A stretch of 64,000 nucleotides of DNA from Calliopum simillimum. Its lineage: Eukaryota; Arthropoda; Insecta; Diptera; Lauxaniidae. Made by a program: the position numbers and the translations under genes. The notes beneath the pieces are model-generated. The model was not told the DNA's origin. It ran no database searches and worked only from the letters and a program-made list of their open reading frames with translations. Below, piece by piece: positions 21,417 to 33,211 of this stretch (position 1 is its first letter; each line of letters opens with the position of its first letter). The stretch covers positions 38,691,948 to 38,755,947 of the forward strand of contig OX638370.1 in NCBI GenBank assembly GCA_951812925.1, read 5' to 3'.

Positions 21417-22166
21417 TTATTGTGAATAGATCCAATCACGTAGTCCAGCAACATTGGCATATACACTTGGAGTATCTTCTCGAGCACATCCATTGCCAAA
21501 TGAAACAACACCAACAAGTTTTTTATCGACAACTAATGGACCACCGGAGTCACCCTGGCAAACACCTTTACCACCCTCTTTGACACCCGCGCACACCATA
21601 CTTTGGTCGATGTTGCCGTAAGTAAGACCACATTCCTCCCTATCAACAATTTTTAACTCAACTTCTTGTAGGATAGTTGATCCTGGCCCACCTTCTTCTA
21701 AGTCACCCCAGCCAGTTACGACAGCTTTTGCTCCTGCACTTGGTTCTTCTTTTGCAAGTTCAATAGGTCTTGCCGAATCGCTAAAAGGAATATCGTCATT
21801 CAGCCGAAGGACACAAACGTCGGCGACTGCGGTTATGTAACTAAAGTCCGGGTGACATGTTACGTTTGCAACAGAAATCAAATTTTTGCTTGCTCCTATT
21901 TCTGTGATTCCATATTGAATTGTAAACTTTTTATTTGGCTTATCTTTAAAGCAATGAGCAGCGGAAAGTACCTTCCTACTTTCTACTATACTACCTCCGC
22001 ATAAATGACTGCCGGCTTCAAGTCTTACCGAAACTTGATGAGGATGTTTTTCTATAGTGCTGTCCTTACCGCCAACAATACGACCGTGAGGTGATGAATA
22101 TTTTGGTAGTATACTATTGCCAAAGGCGCAAGCCAATAAGGCTGAGAGTACGAGAAAACGAAACAT
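21417..22166 (-). CDS. Secreted S1 serine protease with altered S1 pocket
   Basis: The 249-residue zymogen has signal peptide 1-16, propeptide to Arg29 and mature start IVGG at 30. The triad His71 (SAAHC), Asp116 (ADVCVL) and Ser207 (GDSGGP) is complete, so it should be active. The pocket differs from the two paralogues: the residue six before the catalytic Ser is Gly201 where trypsins have Asp; the usual SWG is SFG (Phe223, Gly224); and the later pocket glycine is Ser234. Cleavage after Arg or Lys is therefore unlikely; a chymotrypsin- or elastase-like preference is inferred. Cysteines 104 and 118 are additional to the three usual disulphides and shared with the gene at 39060. The activating Arg29 is kept, so a trypsin could activate it. 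Its promoter matches those of the paralogues. Confidence 0.92.
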   Translation of the reverse strand: MFRFLVLSALLACAFGNSILPKYSSPHGRIVGGKDSTIEKHPHQVSVRLEAGSHLCGGSIVESRKVLSAAHCFKDKPNKKFTIQYGITEIGASKNLISVANVTCHPDFSYITAVADVCVLRLNDDIPFSDSARPIELAKEEPSAGAKAVVTGWGDLEEGGPGSTILQEVELKIVDREECGLTYGNIDQSMVCAGVKEGGKGVCQGDSGGPLVVDKKLVGVVSFGNGCAREDTPSVYANVAGLRDWIYSQ

Positions 22167-22450
22167 TTCGAAACTAATGTTTACTATGGAAATGAAGAGA
22201 AATCACTGTATTTTTATAGTAAGTTTTTGAATTTTGAAGTCAGTAATTTATTCTTCGAGACTCGAATGAATGACGCGTAGACTTTTGATTGGCAGAGCGC
22301 ACTATTTCTTATTTTCAATTAATTTTAAACAGTAAATGAGTTTAGAGCAAAATAGTAAATAATTAAAATGTAGACAATGGAAAAACCCATGATAATCATT
22401 TTTCATATACAAAGTTGCATACAGAGGCGCTTATTAGTTAAATTACTTTC
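22167..22450 (-). promoter_or_regulatory. 5' regulatory region of the second protease gene
   Basis: On the minus strand: one AATTGAAAATA unit near 22310-22320, CCAAT box (22292-22288), ACGCGT (22278-22273), palindrome TTCGAGACTCGAA (22254-22266, the complement of the copy at 1899) and TATAAAAATA (22218-22209). TATA to ATG is 52 bp, against 73 bp in the paralogues. Similarity to the gene at 2020 continues upstream to about 22450, including TGTATGCAACTTTGTAT. The A/T unit array is reduced to a single unit here. Confidence 0.75.
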
Positions 22451-24030
22451 TCTACACAATATTTAAAGGAATTTACTTAAATTCCGATTTAACATACGTG
22501 TATGAAAGAATAATATGGAAAACTTTCGAATAGATCGGCCAATATAAGTTGCTTTATAAAACACTGAAGCTGTTCAATCTTGTACCTCCATGTAAGTTAC
22601 CAATTACAGGTTGAAATTTTATGATGTTAAATATGGGAGATTATGTGTACATCAGATCGAACCAACTTTCAGATTGGTACTTTTATCGATTTTACTAGGC
22701 ACGTATTTTTAATTTTGCCTTAAACCTTTTTGTTTTCCTCTGCTAGAAACGAAATTGTTATTCTGTCTAGGAGCGTTAAGCTTTATAATTGCGACACTAG
22801 CTACGTACATATCTCAAGATGAACTAAATAGTCTATTGACTAGGTCGTAAAAAACATGCTAAAAAGGTAGTAAGACGTTCACGGGTCTTAATAACAGAAA
22901 TCGGTCAGTTGGTCATTGAATATAATAAAGCCGAGGAGTGCTATTAATTTAGCGGGTGGAAATCGGGAAGAGTGAGGGAAATGCATCCCTTACAATTTCT
23001 TTAAAATATCTAGCGAACGACATTGTTTTTTCAGAACTTTTGTAGAGAATTAAATTTGCCATCGAAGTAGCCTATTCAAAAAATTTAAAAAAAAGTTTCT
23101 TATACCAAAAATTTTACAACAAAAGGGAAAAAAAAAAAAAACGAAAAAAACCAATTCTTGTGTTTTTTACTCTATTGTCTATTACTTTTTTAGGGTCAGA
23201 GATAGGTAAAGATATTGTGCAATATAACAAAATAAGATAAAATTTTTTTTAAAATGACCTATTAAAAGGTTTCTTCTGTTAAAAATTTAACAATTTGAAT
23301 TTTTCAATTTCAAGGCAAGATTTTGTTCAGGGGCGCATTTAGGCGCAAGCTATATAGAGGACCGCAACCACAAAGAAGCTCGATCCAGAAAAAAAACATG
23401 AAAATGTTAATATTGAATTCTATTTAAGGGGATATTCGCCTTTTAGCCCAGGAAAATAAGAATTTTTCTGCGAAATAATTCCAAGTGAATTTTTTTCACC
23501 GGAATTATCTTTATTAATGCATGATAAATAAAGTGTGAAAAGTCCATTGCAAAGTCGTGTGCGCATAAAAAGTTATTAAGGCTCAAAGGTCGCTAAAATC
23601 AGTTTTTTGCAGATATCTCGCTAATGCTAACTTTTACAGAAAAATTTTCTCCAATTTTGTAGCACAGGAAATTTCCTACAAAAGTACGTTAAAAATTTTT
23701 CCGCACAACTTATAGTTTAGAAGATCACCCAATTTAAAAAGTTCTTAACAGTTATGATATGAAATGCTACCTATGAGTTCATATTAAAATATTTTACTTT
23801 TTAAATTGTGATACCTCTTCAATGAGAAGTCATACAAACAAAATGAAAATGCCGCTTAGAAGATAATTTAATTTTCTATTTACCATACTAATTTTTTTTT
23901 CGAGCTACTCATGGCTTAAAAAATATTTTTGAAAAACCGTTTAGACATCGAAAATTCTGGTTTTTGAAGGATATCTCCGAATCGGTAAGTATTACGATAA
24001 AAAGTAAGAGGACCAACTTTGTAGAGAATC
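22451..24030. other. AT-rich intergenic DNA, nothing recognised
   Basis: Short A/T tracts and degenerate words only. No open frame with protein character. Confidence 0.4.
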
Positions 24031-24034
24031 ACAA

Positions 24035-24720
24035 AATGTCCTACCATCAAAACCATAGAGAAAATCTTCTTAAAATTTCTGTTGCCATTTATATAAACAC
24101 CTTGTAATATTATCCCTTTCGAACCGGTTGGGACAATATATCCCAAAAGTTTTTGAATAAATACTTTTGAATAATATATCTCGGTTATGCACGTCACTTA
24201 AATTGAATGAATTAATAAAATTAATGCAATTTTTAGTAACCACTGTTAATTCATATCACCACTCCAAGGACATTGCATCCCGAAAATTCAAATTAAAAAC
24301 ATCTGTTGGGAGTATAGACCGGATGCGCCTCTGGCGGTGAAAATTTGAATTTAGAGACGGTCAAACATTTTACTTAAATTAAGTTTCTATGATTAACCTA
24401 TCCCAAATATTGTGTACCCCACAGTTTTTTTCCGGGTCGAAAGGGTTAAGAATAAATCTCATCGTTTTCAATACGATTTCTTCTTGAAACAATGAGTGAA
24501 ACTATTGAAAATTATGTGAAAATCAGCTTAGTTTTAAGAGAACTCTTCTTAAAAAACAATAAGATTTCTTTTACTTATGTATTAAATTATTTTCATGGAA
24601 AAGGTTATTTTGAGAATATAACTATATGGTTTTGATGAGACTCTCTTTCTGGATGGTAACCATGGAAAAATCTTCTTACTTTTGTTCCATTTTATGTGGT
24701 CATACCCCTAGGTTTTCCGT
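24035..24720. repeat. Dispersed repeat, longer copy
   Basis: Contains the same words as the fragments at 18570-18664 and 20148-20310, but with the CCACATAAAATGGAACAAAA block inverted at its right end (about 24675-24700). AAAACCATAGAGAAA at 24050 is the complement of TTTCTCTATGGTTTT at about 18640. It is non-coding; the open frame at 23916-24197 runs through it. Element class unknown. Confidence 0.5.
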
Positions 24721-27195
24721 ACTCGTCTTTTTAATGTACAATTGGAGTTTTTTTGATAACGACACATCATATTTCATTCTGTAAGAATAAATTGATAGTA
24801 AACATGATTCAAATAACACAATAAAATGACTTAAATTGTCTTTTCTTAAATGCCTCAATCTCGAAGTCATAAAAAAAAACATTTTATACGATTTTCTCCT
24901 TAAAACTAGAAATTAATAAGTTATATTCCATATAGAAATGATGCGAAAATCTTTTTGAAATTTTAAGATTTTCTAGGTAAACTCATAGAGATTTCTCTAT
25001 GTAAAATTCATACTGTTTCCTATTTTTAATAGGAATACATAGCAAAATAGGTTAATACGATAATCTTCTTGTTTTTAGGGTTAATTTTTTGACCTGTGCA
25101 TACGTCATAATTTTAATATTGGGCCTTAATTTTTGTCTTGAGCAATAAGTACTTATTAGGCTCGGCTTGATCGTGTTTTTGAAAAAATTTCTAAAGATTG
25201 TGAAGTGGTCGAAATTTCCAACATTTATTTTTCCAAAGCAATTGGATTTTTAAGGTGCCAAATTCTGAATTGATGTGTCACACCAAAATTACCAAGACTG
25301 AAATGTCATATTGCGCTTGAAATAATATCACCGTGTAAAATCGATTCAGAAGACTTTATCTCTGGAAAATTTTGTGCAAAAGTCCATAACTAGCAGCATG
25401 CTGCATTCATTCAGGCATGTAATAGCTTTTTAAGCTGACAGCGAAAACGCAAAGAGTTCTTGCATCGGAACAAATATAAACTTCCTGAACAAAATCGGAG
25501 TCTGAGATATTGTTCGTACTTCAAATTAAATGTTAAAGTATTGCTGTTGAGGCACATGATATGAAATGTGTCCGATCTGTATACCGCATGGCCCTTGAAT
25601 AGGATGATTTTCCAAGGCAAGAGAAAATCTGGCAAACCAGAAGTTACCCAAAAAAAGGTTGTTTGAGAATAAGTCCAAGAAGCAGATAATTCGCGTAGGG
25701 CAATCAAAGCAAAATATTGAATCGTTGCAGTCAATTTATTTTGGATTTATATTCCCTCTAATCGTTAAAAGAGCAGCACATGAAAATTTTTGTTGACCAA
25801 AGTGAATGATAAAACAATTGGCTTTTCAACGTTGTGTAGGGTATCCGAAGTCCGAAATTTGCGTTTCGCAAAAAGTTAAAATATCTGCGTACGGAAAATG
25901 GAAGTTATGTTCTCTGTTTTTTTTTTTTTTTGGTTGTAGCCACTCCGATTTTTGCTCAAACTCTGATTGTTACTTTCCATAGCAGGACATAGAACGTATG
26001 ATCTTGTTTACCAATAAAATTACAAAAGTGAAGATATATAAAAAAAAAACACATAAAAACAATGACAACATGCAAAATATTTTGAAAAATTTTGAAAAAG
26101 CACCGAACACAGCACGTACATAAAAGTCATGAGCTGTGTGTCGGCAATACATTTTTGTGTTTATTTTTATGGGAATATGCTTTCGGCAGCCAACAAAAAA
26201 AATTTTTTTTTGGATTTTTTCTTTTTGAATTACCTGCTTTTGGTTTTACAACATTTAACCTATGCTGTTTCAACATATTGTTGTTTTTTATTATTCATGT
26301 TGTATGTAAATGTTTCCACTCTTCCTCTATTGAACTTAATACTCAATGTTATCCTTGTTATGAACATGCAAATGTCCTTGTTGTTTGCTTCAAACATTTT
26401 TGCGTATTTTATTATTTTGTTGTTCAATGTAAATACATTAACGCTGGCAATGCTGTCTGGGAAGTCTTTTGTTTTTATGCTTAACTTTTTAATGTTTCAT
26501 ATGAGTTGACCTACGCCAATGGGGATTTGCTTTGAAACCGCCATTTTATTTAAATTTATTACACAATGAGGAAGTTGGAAAAGGATTTTTCACACTGGAT
26601 TTGCTAGATATTAATTTTGGAACGAGTTTTATGGTCATTCAGAAAGAACATCATGCAACGAAATTCGGTTTTTAAATATACTAATGAAGGGTATATGAAC
26701 AAGGACACTTAAATAGCAAAATGTGGGAGAATTTCTTATATTAGGGTCCGTCGGGTTGAGCAGGTGCTCAAGTAAGAAGAATCTTAGATTTTTAAAGTTC
26801 ATTAAGATATATCAGCAAGCATGGTAAGCCCCCTTCGAATCGAAACCACCTGCAGTTTCTTATGAGAATGATGGCAAGTCTCTCTAAGTGTTCCTTTACT
26901 ACCTTGCCAAAGTTTTTGATTATTTTATTTTGAATTAGTACAATCAAATTAGCTAAAATATCAACGGAAAAAGGAAAAAACTATAGTCACCTTACAAAGA
27001 AAATCCCCTTCCATTTTTGGGGGTTCAATGGTCAAAAAAGTCTGTTTTTGACAAATCAAGAAACTCTGCGTTGGCCAAAAAAAATTTATACTATACGATA
27101 TATACTATAAGATGGCCAAATTGATCTAATATGATTGCAAGCTTGAAGATTTGAACATCTAGAATTAGCAAGCTGAATACATTTATTTTCGATTT
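24721..27195. other. AT-rich intergenic DNA, no gene recognised
   Basis: Two overlapping open frames at 26092-26509 (130 and 126 codons) come from a T-rich stretch and are uniformly hydrophobic without a recognisable domain. I treat them as non-coding. The frame at 25411-25734 likewise shows no motif. T tracts occur near 25918-25931 and 26205-26215. Confidence 0.4.
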
Positions 27196-27199
27196 TTCC

Positions 27200-28072
27200 T
27201 TTGATTACGCTTACGGGTTTTCTTATTGAAAGGTCAGCCAAAAGGGTATTTTGGTTTTACCCTATTTAAGCCAGTTCATCCGCAATTTCATTGCCCTCGA
27301 AATTACTATGACCTGGAACCCACCAAAGTGATAAATTGTAGTCCTCGCTAATATCGCAAGGGATGTTTCTACAGCTTAACACAAGTTTTGATGTGATATA
27401 ATTTGATGAAATTGCTTTAATAGCCGCCTGGCTATCAACTTAAATGGCAACGCTTCCAAAAAGTTGCAACTTATGAGCATTGAAATTTTGCAAGCTTTAA
27501 ACAGCATAAACCAAACCATACCAGTCGTTTGGCAGTCTGTAAGACTTCCCTTAGTCTAAAAACTTAGAATAAATGCCTGATCCAGTGCCTGTATCCAATT
27601 TTGACTCATCCATGTGTATTTCAAAGTATGCGTTTAAAGAAGCCCAATTTTCCCTTTCAGATATTACCATCTGGAAGTTCGTTGGGAAAAGAAAGTGTGG
27701 TAAGAGGTAATCAGTACTACCAATTACATCACAATCCATAAATTGGAGTAAGATACCATTATGACCAAAAGATTTCGATTTCCAAAAACCCAATTCTTGA
27801 AGTCTAATAGCACTTTTCGCGGCCATGCTTCTGGCAAAAATATCAAATGGTTCAAGGTGAAGAAGCATTTCCAGTGCAGCAGCGGCAGCATTTTTAGAAT
27901 CCCCAGTAACACTGAGACACGCAACTCTTTGAACCCTGGACAGAATATCCAAATAACTTTGTTTATGTAAAGAGTTCAACCACACCAAAATTCCGTACAT
28001 GAGAATCGGCCAGATGATAACCTTATACATCCAAAAAATTATTTTCGGCTTAAGGCCCCATTCTTTCGCTTA
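27200..28072 (-). pseudogene. RNase H-type LINE relic, fairly well preserved
   Basis: Minus strand: WGLKPKIIFWMYKVIIWPIL (about 28065-28005), RVQRVACLSVTG and a linker, then the RNase H start MDESKLDTGTGSGIY (about 27615-27575). These fall mostly in one 159-codon frame (28030-27551). After a stop, further frames read DSQAAIKAISSNYITSKLVL (about 27440-27380) and WWVPGHSNFEGNEIADELA (about 27330-27270). So the RNase H acidic residues are recognisable, but the first Asp sits in MDES rather than TDGS. It is cut at its 5' side at about 28072, where a truncated DINE-1-like piece starts. Confidence 0.75.
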
Positions 28073-28193
28073 TTATCCTTAGTATTAATGTGTATTTTGG
28101 TTGTGTGTGTTATCGCAAAAAATACTCTTGATATTACGTTTTGAATATATTTTTATATGTGCAGTACGCGTGTGCATTGTCCGACTCCACTTA

Positions 28194-29067
28194 TTGGGTG
28201 TACAACTTAAAAACCGGAATTTGACGGTGGATGTCCGTACTAACAAATATCGTGAAAGCTCGAACTTTATATATATGTCATTTTGAAGGTACATTTGACA
28301 GCTGTCAAAATCAGTCAACAAAACAATTTTATCTTGCATCATTATTATTTTTCACGATGAATAACTTCGAAAATTGGAGAAAAAGACAGCATTTGCGGGA
28401 GGTTCTGTTGGGTCATTTTTTTGCAAAGAAAACTGCTGCCAAAAGTCATTTTTGCATCGGATCGTGACTGGGGATGAAAAATGGATCCATTACGACAACC
28501 CGAAACGCAAACATTCATATATGAAGCCCGGACAACCAGGACCTTCCCAGCCAAAGGCAAATATCCATGGTGCCAAGGTAATGCTCACAGGTGACCTCTA
28601 TCGAACACAATTAATACGTTTGAAGCGTGCCATCATCGAAAAACGCCCGGAAAATGCGACCAGACACGAAGCAATAATTTTTCATCATGACAACGCTCGG
28701 CCACATATTGCTGCCCCAGTCGAAAATTACCTGGAAAACAACGGAAAACAACGGATGGGAAATTTTGCCTCACCCGCTTTATAGCCCAGACCTTGCACCA
28801 TCAGACTACCATTTGTTTCGATCGATGCAGAATGCCCTATCAGGAATACGCTTCACTTAAGTTCAAGATATCGAAAATTGGATAGATTCATTTTTGGCCG
28901 CCAAGCCGGCGCAATTTTTTGGGATGGAATTCATAAATTGCCTGAAAGATGGGGAAATGTTGTAGCTTCCAATGGACAATACTTTGAATAAAATATATTG
29001 TAACATTTTTCTACAACAAAGCATCAAATTTCGCTAAAAAACTCCGGTTTTTAAGTTGTACACCCAA
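28194..29067 (+). mobile_element. Defective mariner element with TIRs and TA duplication
   Basis: The element is 874 bp. Its inverted ends start TTGGGTGTACAACTTAAAAA and extend to CCGGA on both sides, and TA flanks both ends (28192-28193 and 29068-29069). The host DINE-1-like sequence reads through when the element is removed. It encodes a broken mariner transposase (separate entry). The ends are well preserved, so it could in principle be bound by a transposase supplied elsewhere; that is inference. Confidence 0.9.
28357..29030 (+). pseudogene. Mariner transposase pseudogene
   Basis: The likely start at 28357 gives MNNFENWRKRQHLREVLLG, the usual N-terminus. After a deletion of the DNA-binding HTH region, and in another frame, comes RIVTGDEKWIHYDNPKRK (28374-28784 frame), which holds the first catalytic Asp. 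A second deletion removes the segment between GAKVML and [20 protein letters not shown] supplies the second Asp. After a frameshift near 28745 the sequence reads [17 protein letters not shown] with the third Asp, and then hits further stops. The whole is about half the normal coding length. It cannot make an active enzyme. Confidence 0.85.
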
Positions 29068-29215
29068 TATTTTCAATTCCATGAGCTTTCTTTAACATCG
29101 GAGTTAGTGTATCAAATTCTATTGAACTATCTAGCTCTCAAAAAATATTAAAATGATTTTCACGGATAGACATTCAGCCAGCCTGCCAGACGGACAAACG
29201 GTAGGACAAAGTAAA

Positions 29216-31470
29216 CATAATTTAGACTAAAGCCCCGTCTGTCAAAAGAGGACCAAGCTATGAGCAATTCTAGCAAAACGGTTAGTCGCACTGAGTAATT
29301 AGGTAAGAACGGCCTGCCCCCAGTAAATTAATATACTCTTAAGAGAAGACAAAATTAACTGGGTTGATATGGTATAGTATGACGTATCATGGCGAACATT
29401 AGGTATCAAATGTTTTATTTGATACATTTTGGAAATGTGAAATCAATCATTAAACATATGAAATATTTAGTTTTAGTCGGATGCCGAATTGATAGAATTT
29501 CTTTAAAGTGTAGTATTGAAGTTTGCCATTAAATGAATTTTCTAAAAGTGCCAAATTAGAAGCTTGTGATTTCTTTGAACTCTTAAAACTTTCTTAATAT
29601 CTTAGGTGGTCATGGTTTGTGTGTGTAAAATGTCAAAACCGTTTAAGTTTAACTTTATATACAGAAAACTACAAACCAGACACATTAACTAGAAAGTGTT
29701 ATACAGCTAAAGGCTAACGTTAAAGCTGAAATTATATAAATTGTATGTTAAAAAGCTTCAGGGTGCATATAAATAAGAAACTTAAAAAGAATGGGCAATA
29801 TTAGGGTGCTTCTCAATTTAATAAAACACATGTAAATCGTTGTTAAAATGAAAGAAAAGGAAAGATAGAATGGTCGTGCGTATTTAATGCATTCAAACAT
29901 AAAAAAAGGTTGTGCGATAAAAGTGGCCTACCCTAAAAACGTCAATTCTTCTGCAGCGTCACACAATAGTACCTACCACCGTAAAAGAAAATTACATTAA
30001 TTGCATTTTTAATAAACCGGAATGCACTTATACAACACTTAATCAAAGAAATTGTTAATTTAACATGACAAAACTGTTAATTTAATATACCTAAACTGTT
30101 AATTTAACATTTTTAAATTGTTGCTGTAATTTGCTAAAATTGTGAAGATTATAAAAAACTTTTTTTGAAAGTGCTGGTAATAGTAAACTAGTTAGATCTT
30201 CAAATTATTCGAACATATTCTCAGTTTAGATTGACATACAAATTAGAAACACCTTGACTGATGTAGGGAAATAGAAGAATTTGCAATACATACCCTTTAC
30301 TGCTGCTTTCTAAGAGTAGAAGTCCAGAAAACTATAATAATTATAAGAAAATATTCATGAAAACTTAACGTAGTGGGAAGTTTTCCGATTCGCAAAGGTG
30401 CAACCACCACATCCATACCCATACCCATAGTGCGATGTTGGAAAACAATTTACACAGCGTCTCAACCACAGCAAATAAAAGTTGAACTTTGCTTAAAAGT
30501 TGTGAGGTTAGCTATGTTCTGTGTTATTGGACAAACTTTCAAGTGTTAACAATTTTGTCTTATTTGTTTGTCTGTTGCTTGTCGTTTTCGAAACGAAGAG
30601 CCATGTTATTGGACTGTTCAGTTGCGAAATCTCATACATCCCTCCTGCACAGCATCTGAAGAAGCAGAAGATTTCATCTTATTCGATATGCGATGTTGAT
30701 AACCTTTTGAAAATTTTCATTTAAAAGATGCCAAAGTTTGAGACCTTTAGTCGTAAGTAATTTGCAACTGAATTTGTATGTGCGTGGGATATGGAAGAAA
30801 CTTTGAGAAGAGGGCGGTTGTGTCACTAACGTCTTAAGTGTTTGCGTTCAAGTTTAATTTATGAGAAAAATTTGATGTGTTATGCCACAACAGGCAATTA
30901 AACAATTTCATTTATGTTGTGTGTTTTCTTGAAAATATCAGTCGTATGAAATTTTATTAAAAATATACAATTAAGTTTTTTAACAGTTCAATTTAAAATT
31001 AAATTGATCTGATATATGATTGCGTAAGTATCATTTTATTTAGCTTGTAATTATTAAATATTTAAATGCAATTTAAATAAATTTACAGCAATATCCTATG
31101 GCTCTAAATGAAACAAAGAAATGAAATGAAACGAGAGTTGCCAGATTGAAAAAAAAAAAAAAAAATACGAGAGTTATATTTGTAGGGCGTGGCACCGCTC
31201 ACTTTTGCAGTGGATGTTACTGCTCTATGTACCTATTGCAAACTTACCATATCCAGTCTATCTACGTGGCATTGCCCACTTTTACTGTGAGTTGATTTTA
31301 TCTTACTTGATTTGATGTGAATTGAACCAGTGACTCGATTTTTGTGTGTCAGATTTTGTAAAAATCTGCGAACAATTAGGAAGAAGTGCAGTTCACTTTA
31401 GAGACATTACTCGTGTAGCGGACAGGTAAAAAGTTGATGTTACCGATTTAAGTAAAACTCGTTAACGTTT
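29216..31470. other. AT-rich intergenic DNA, nothing recognised
   Basis: An A tract lies at about 31148-31164. A 67-codon frame at 30521-30724 has a hydrophobic start but no recognised domain. I cannot support a gene. Confidence 0.4.
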
Positions 31471-31474
31471 TACC

Positions 31475-32494
31475 TATATATTCAGCAAAACACGCCAAGT
31501 GTACCAGATCAAAATTATTTTGTCTCTGATTTCGCTCAAATTTGGCAATAATAAATATAAGTTACTGGTTGCATTCACTTTTATAAAAAAAACATTTCTT
31601 GGTGAAAACATTTTTTTTCACCAAAATCCTTTATAATTAAAAATATTTTTGAATTTTTTAAAAAAACAGCCCTCTTGGATAGTTTTTAAATGTACTTTAA
31701 ATAAAAGCATAATTTATAAGCTTTAAAATTATGTATGACTCAAGATGGGATTCGGACGCTACATAGGAGTTTTTGGGTTTTGAACGCCCGCGGCAGGCAA
31801 AAATCTTTTTTTACTCAAGAGGAAAGCATACGTGTGACTTTTTTGGAATTTTTTTAAAAATTTTTTTTTAAATTTTTTCAAAAATTATTCAAAGAAAAAA
31901 AAAATTTTTTTTATTTTCCAAAAAATTCCCAAAAAATTTCACACTTATTTTTTGGATGATTCTAAGCATTTTGTGCTAGTACACTTTTTCGTAAGATGCT
32001 TTCCTCGTGAGTAAAACAAGATTTTTGCCAGCCGCGTTCAAATGCCAAATACTGCCATGTAGCGTCCGAATCCCATCTTGAGTCATACATAATTTTTAAG
32101 CTTATAAATTATGCTTTAATTTGAAGTACTTTTAAAAAAAATCCAAGCGGGGATTTTTTAAAAAAATTTAAAAAAAAAGTATTTTTAAGTGTGAAAAATT
32201 TAGACGAAAAAAAAATTTTCACCAAGAAATATTTTTTAAAAAAAGAATACTTCAAAGTGAATGGGACCAGTAACTTATCAATTTTACAAACTTTAGTGTA
32301 AGCTATTGTATAAATTTTTGAAAAAAAAAAAACACTTTTCATGAAAATGACTAAAACTGCCAACTTCAACACCCTGTATTTTAACAACAAATAGTACTAG
32401 GACCAAATCTTCCCGGGTTGTTGTTCTTGCACACCGGATCTACCATATTGCCAAATTTTGATCTGGAACACTTGGCGTGTTTTGCTTCATATAT
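31475..32494. mobile_element. Foldback-like long inverted-repeat element, complete copy
   Basis: The ends read AGCAAAACACGCCAAGTGTA at left and its complement at right (TTGGCGTGTTTTGCTTC). The arms (about 31475-31870 and 31900-32494) share GACTCAAGATGGGATTCGG, CTCAAGAGGAAAGCAT and CATAATTTATAAGCTT. Part of the left arm is deleted relative to the right (the ACAGGGTGTTGAAG block is present only near 32360). The centre is a poly-A/poly-T loop near 31860-31920. No protein is encoded; the minus-strand frame 32109-32390 lies in A-rich arm sequence. Confidence 0.8.
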
Positions 32495-33211
32495 CCCCGA
32501 TCCACTCCAGACACAAAGTATTTTTACATCATAAAGTCTGGTTAGTGAGGTAGTGGGTATTAAAAATTGGTCTAATCGTCACGTATACGTATCTTCGAAT
32601 TCCATTATCCAGTTTTAAAAAATTACAATAAAATAAATAAAGGAGTCGATTTTAAACTAAATTTAATAAACTTTTTAAGTTGGACCTTAATTTTTGAAAA
32701 TTGATTTTAACAAAGTTAATTCCTTGTAATTTTTTTTATTTATTTTTTCTAAAAATATTCTTGCCAAATTTCATAGTGGACGTGTAAGTCGTTTAGGAGC
32801 TGGACCAGTTTAAATCATTTCATCAGTACGATTTGAAACTGTATCTGGTTTAGCTTCTCAGTGACTTACACGCCCACTATGAAATTTGGCAAGAATTATC
32901 TATTTAATATAAGCTTTTTTTGTAAAAAAAATTAAAAGGAACTAACTTTGTTAGAATCAATTTTCAAAAATAATTGTTCACCTTTTTCCAAAAAATTAAA
33001 TTTTTTTAAAATTCATAAATGCATTTGAAAGGTTTATTGAATTTAGCTTAAGATCGGGTCTTTTATTTAACTTTAACGTAATTTTTTAAAACAGAATAAT
33101 GGAATTCAAAGTAACGCATACATGCCGATTAGACCAATTTTTAAAACCCTCAACCTCGGTAGCCAGACTTTATGATGTAAAAATATTTTGTATCTAGATC
33201 GAGCATATATG
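32488..33211. mobile_element. Second long inverted-repeat element abutting the foldback copy
   Basis: The ends are CATATATCCCCGATC at left and GATCGAGCATATATG at right. The arms share TATTTTTACATCATAAAGTC, AAAAATTGGTCTAAT, GAATTCCATTAT and, near the centre, CTTGCCAAATTTCATAGTGG (about 32761-32780) with its complement at 32875-32894. The loop is about 80 bp. Arms are about 300 bp with many mismatches. It shares only CATATA with its left neighbour, so the two are distinct elements in contact. Confidence 0.7.

Larger units (their letters stand above)
28076..29215 (-). mobile_element. DINE-1/Helentron-like element, truncated copy split by a mariner
   Basis: The parts 28076-28193 and 29068-29215 match 16010-16130 and 16140-16440 of the better copy. 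They carry the GTCCGTCTGGCAGGCTGGCT microsatellite remnant (minus strand) at about 29170-29190. The central tandem units and the CTAG end are absent on the left. A mariner element interrupts it at a TA. Confidence 0.6.

Noticed and set aside
26092..26509. Two overlapping hydrophobic frames of 130 and 126 codons
   Set aside because: T-rich DNA gives Phe, Leu and Val codons in adjacent frames; no domain or codon bias that marks coding sequence.
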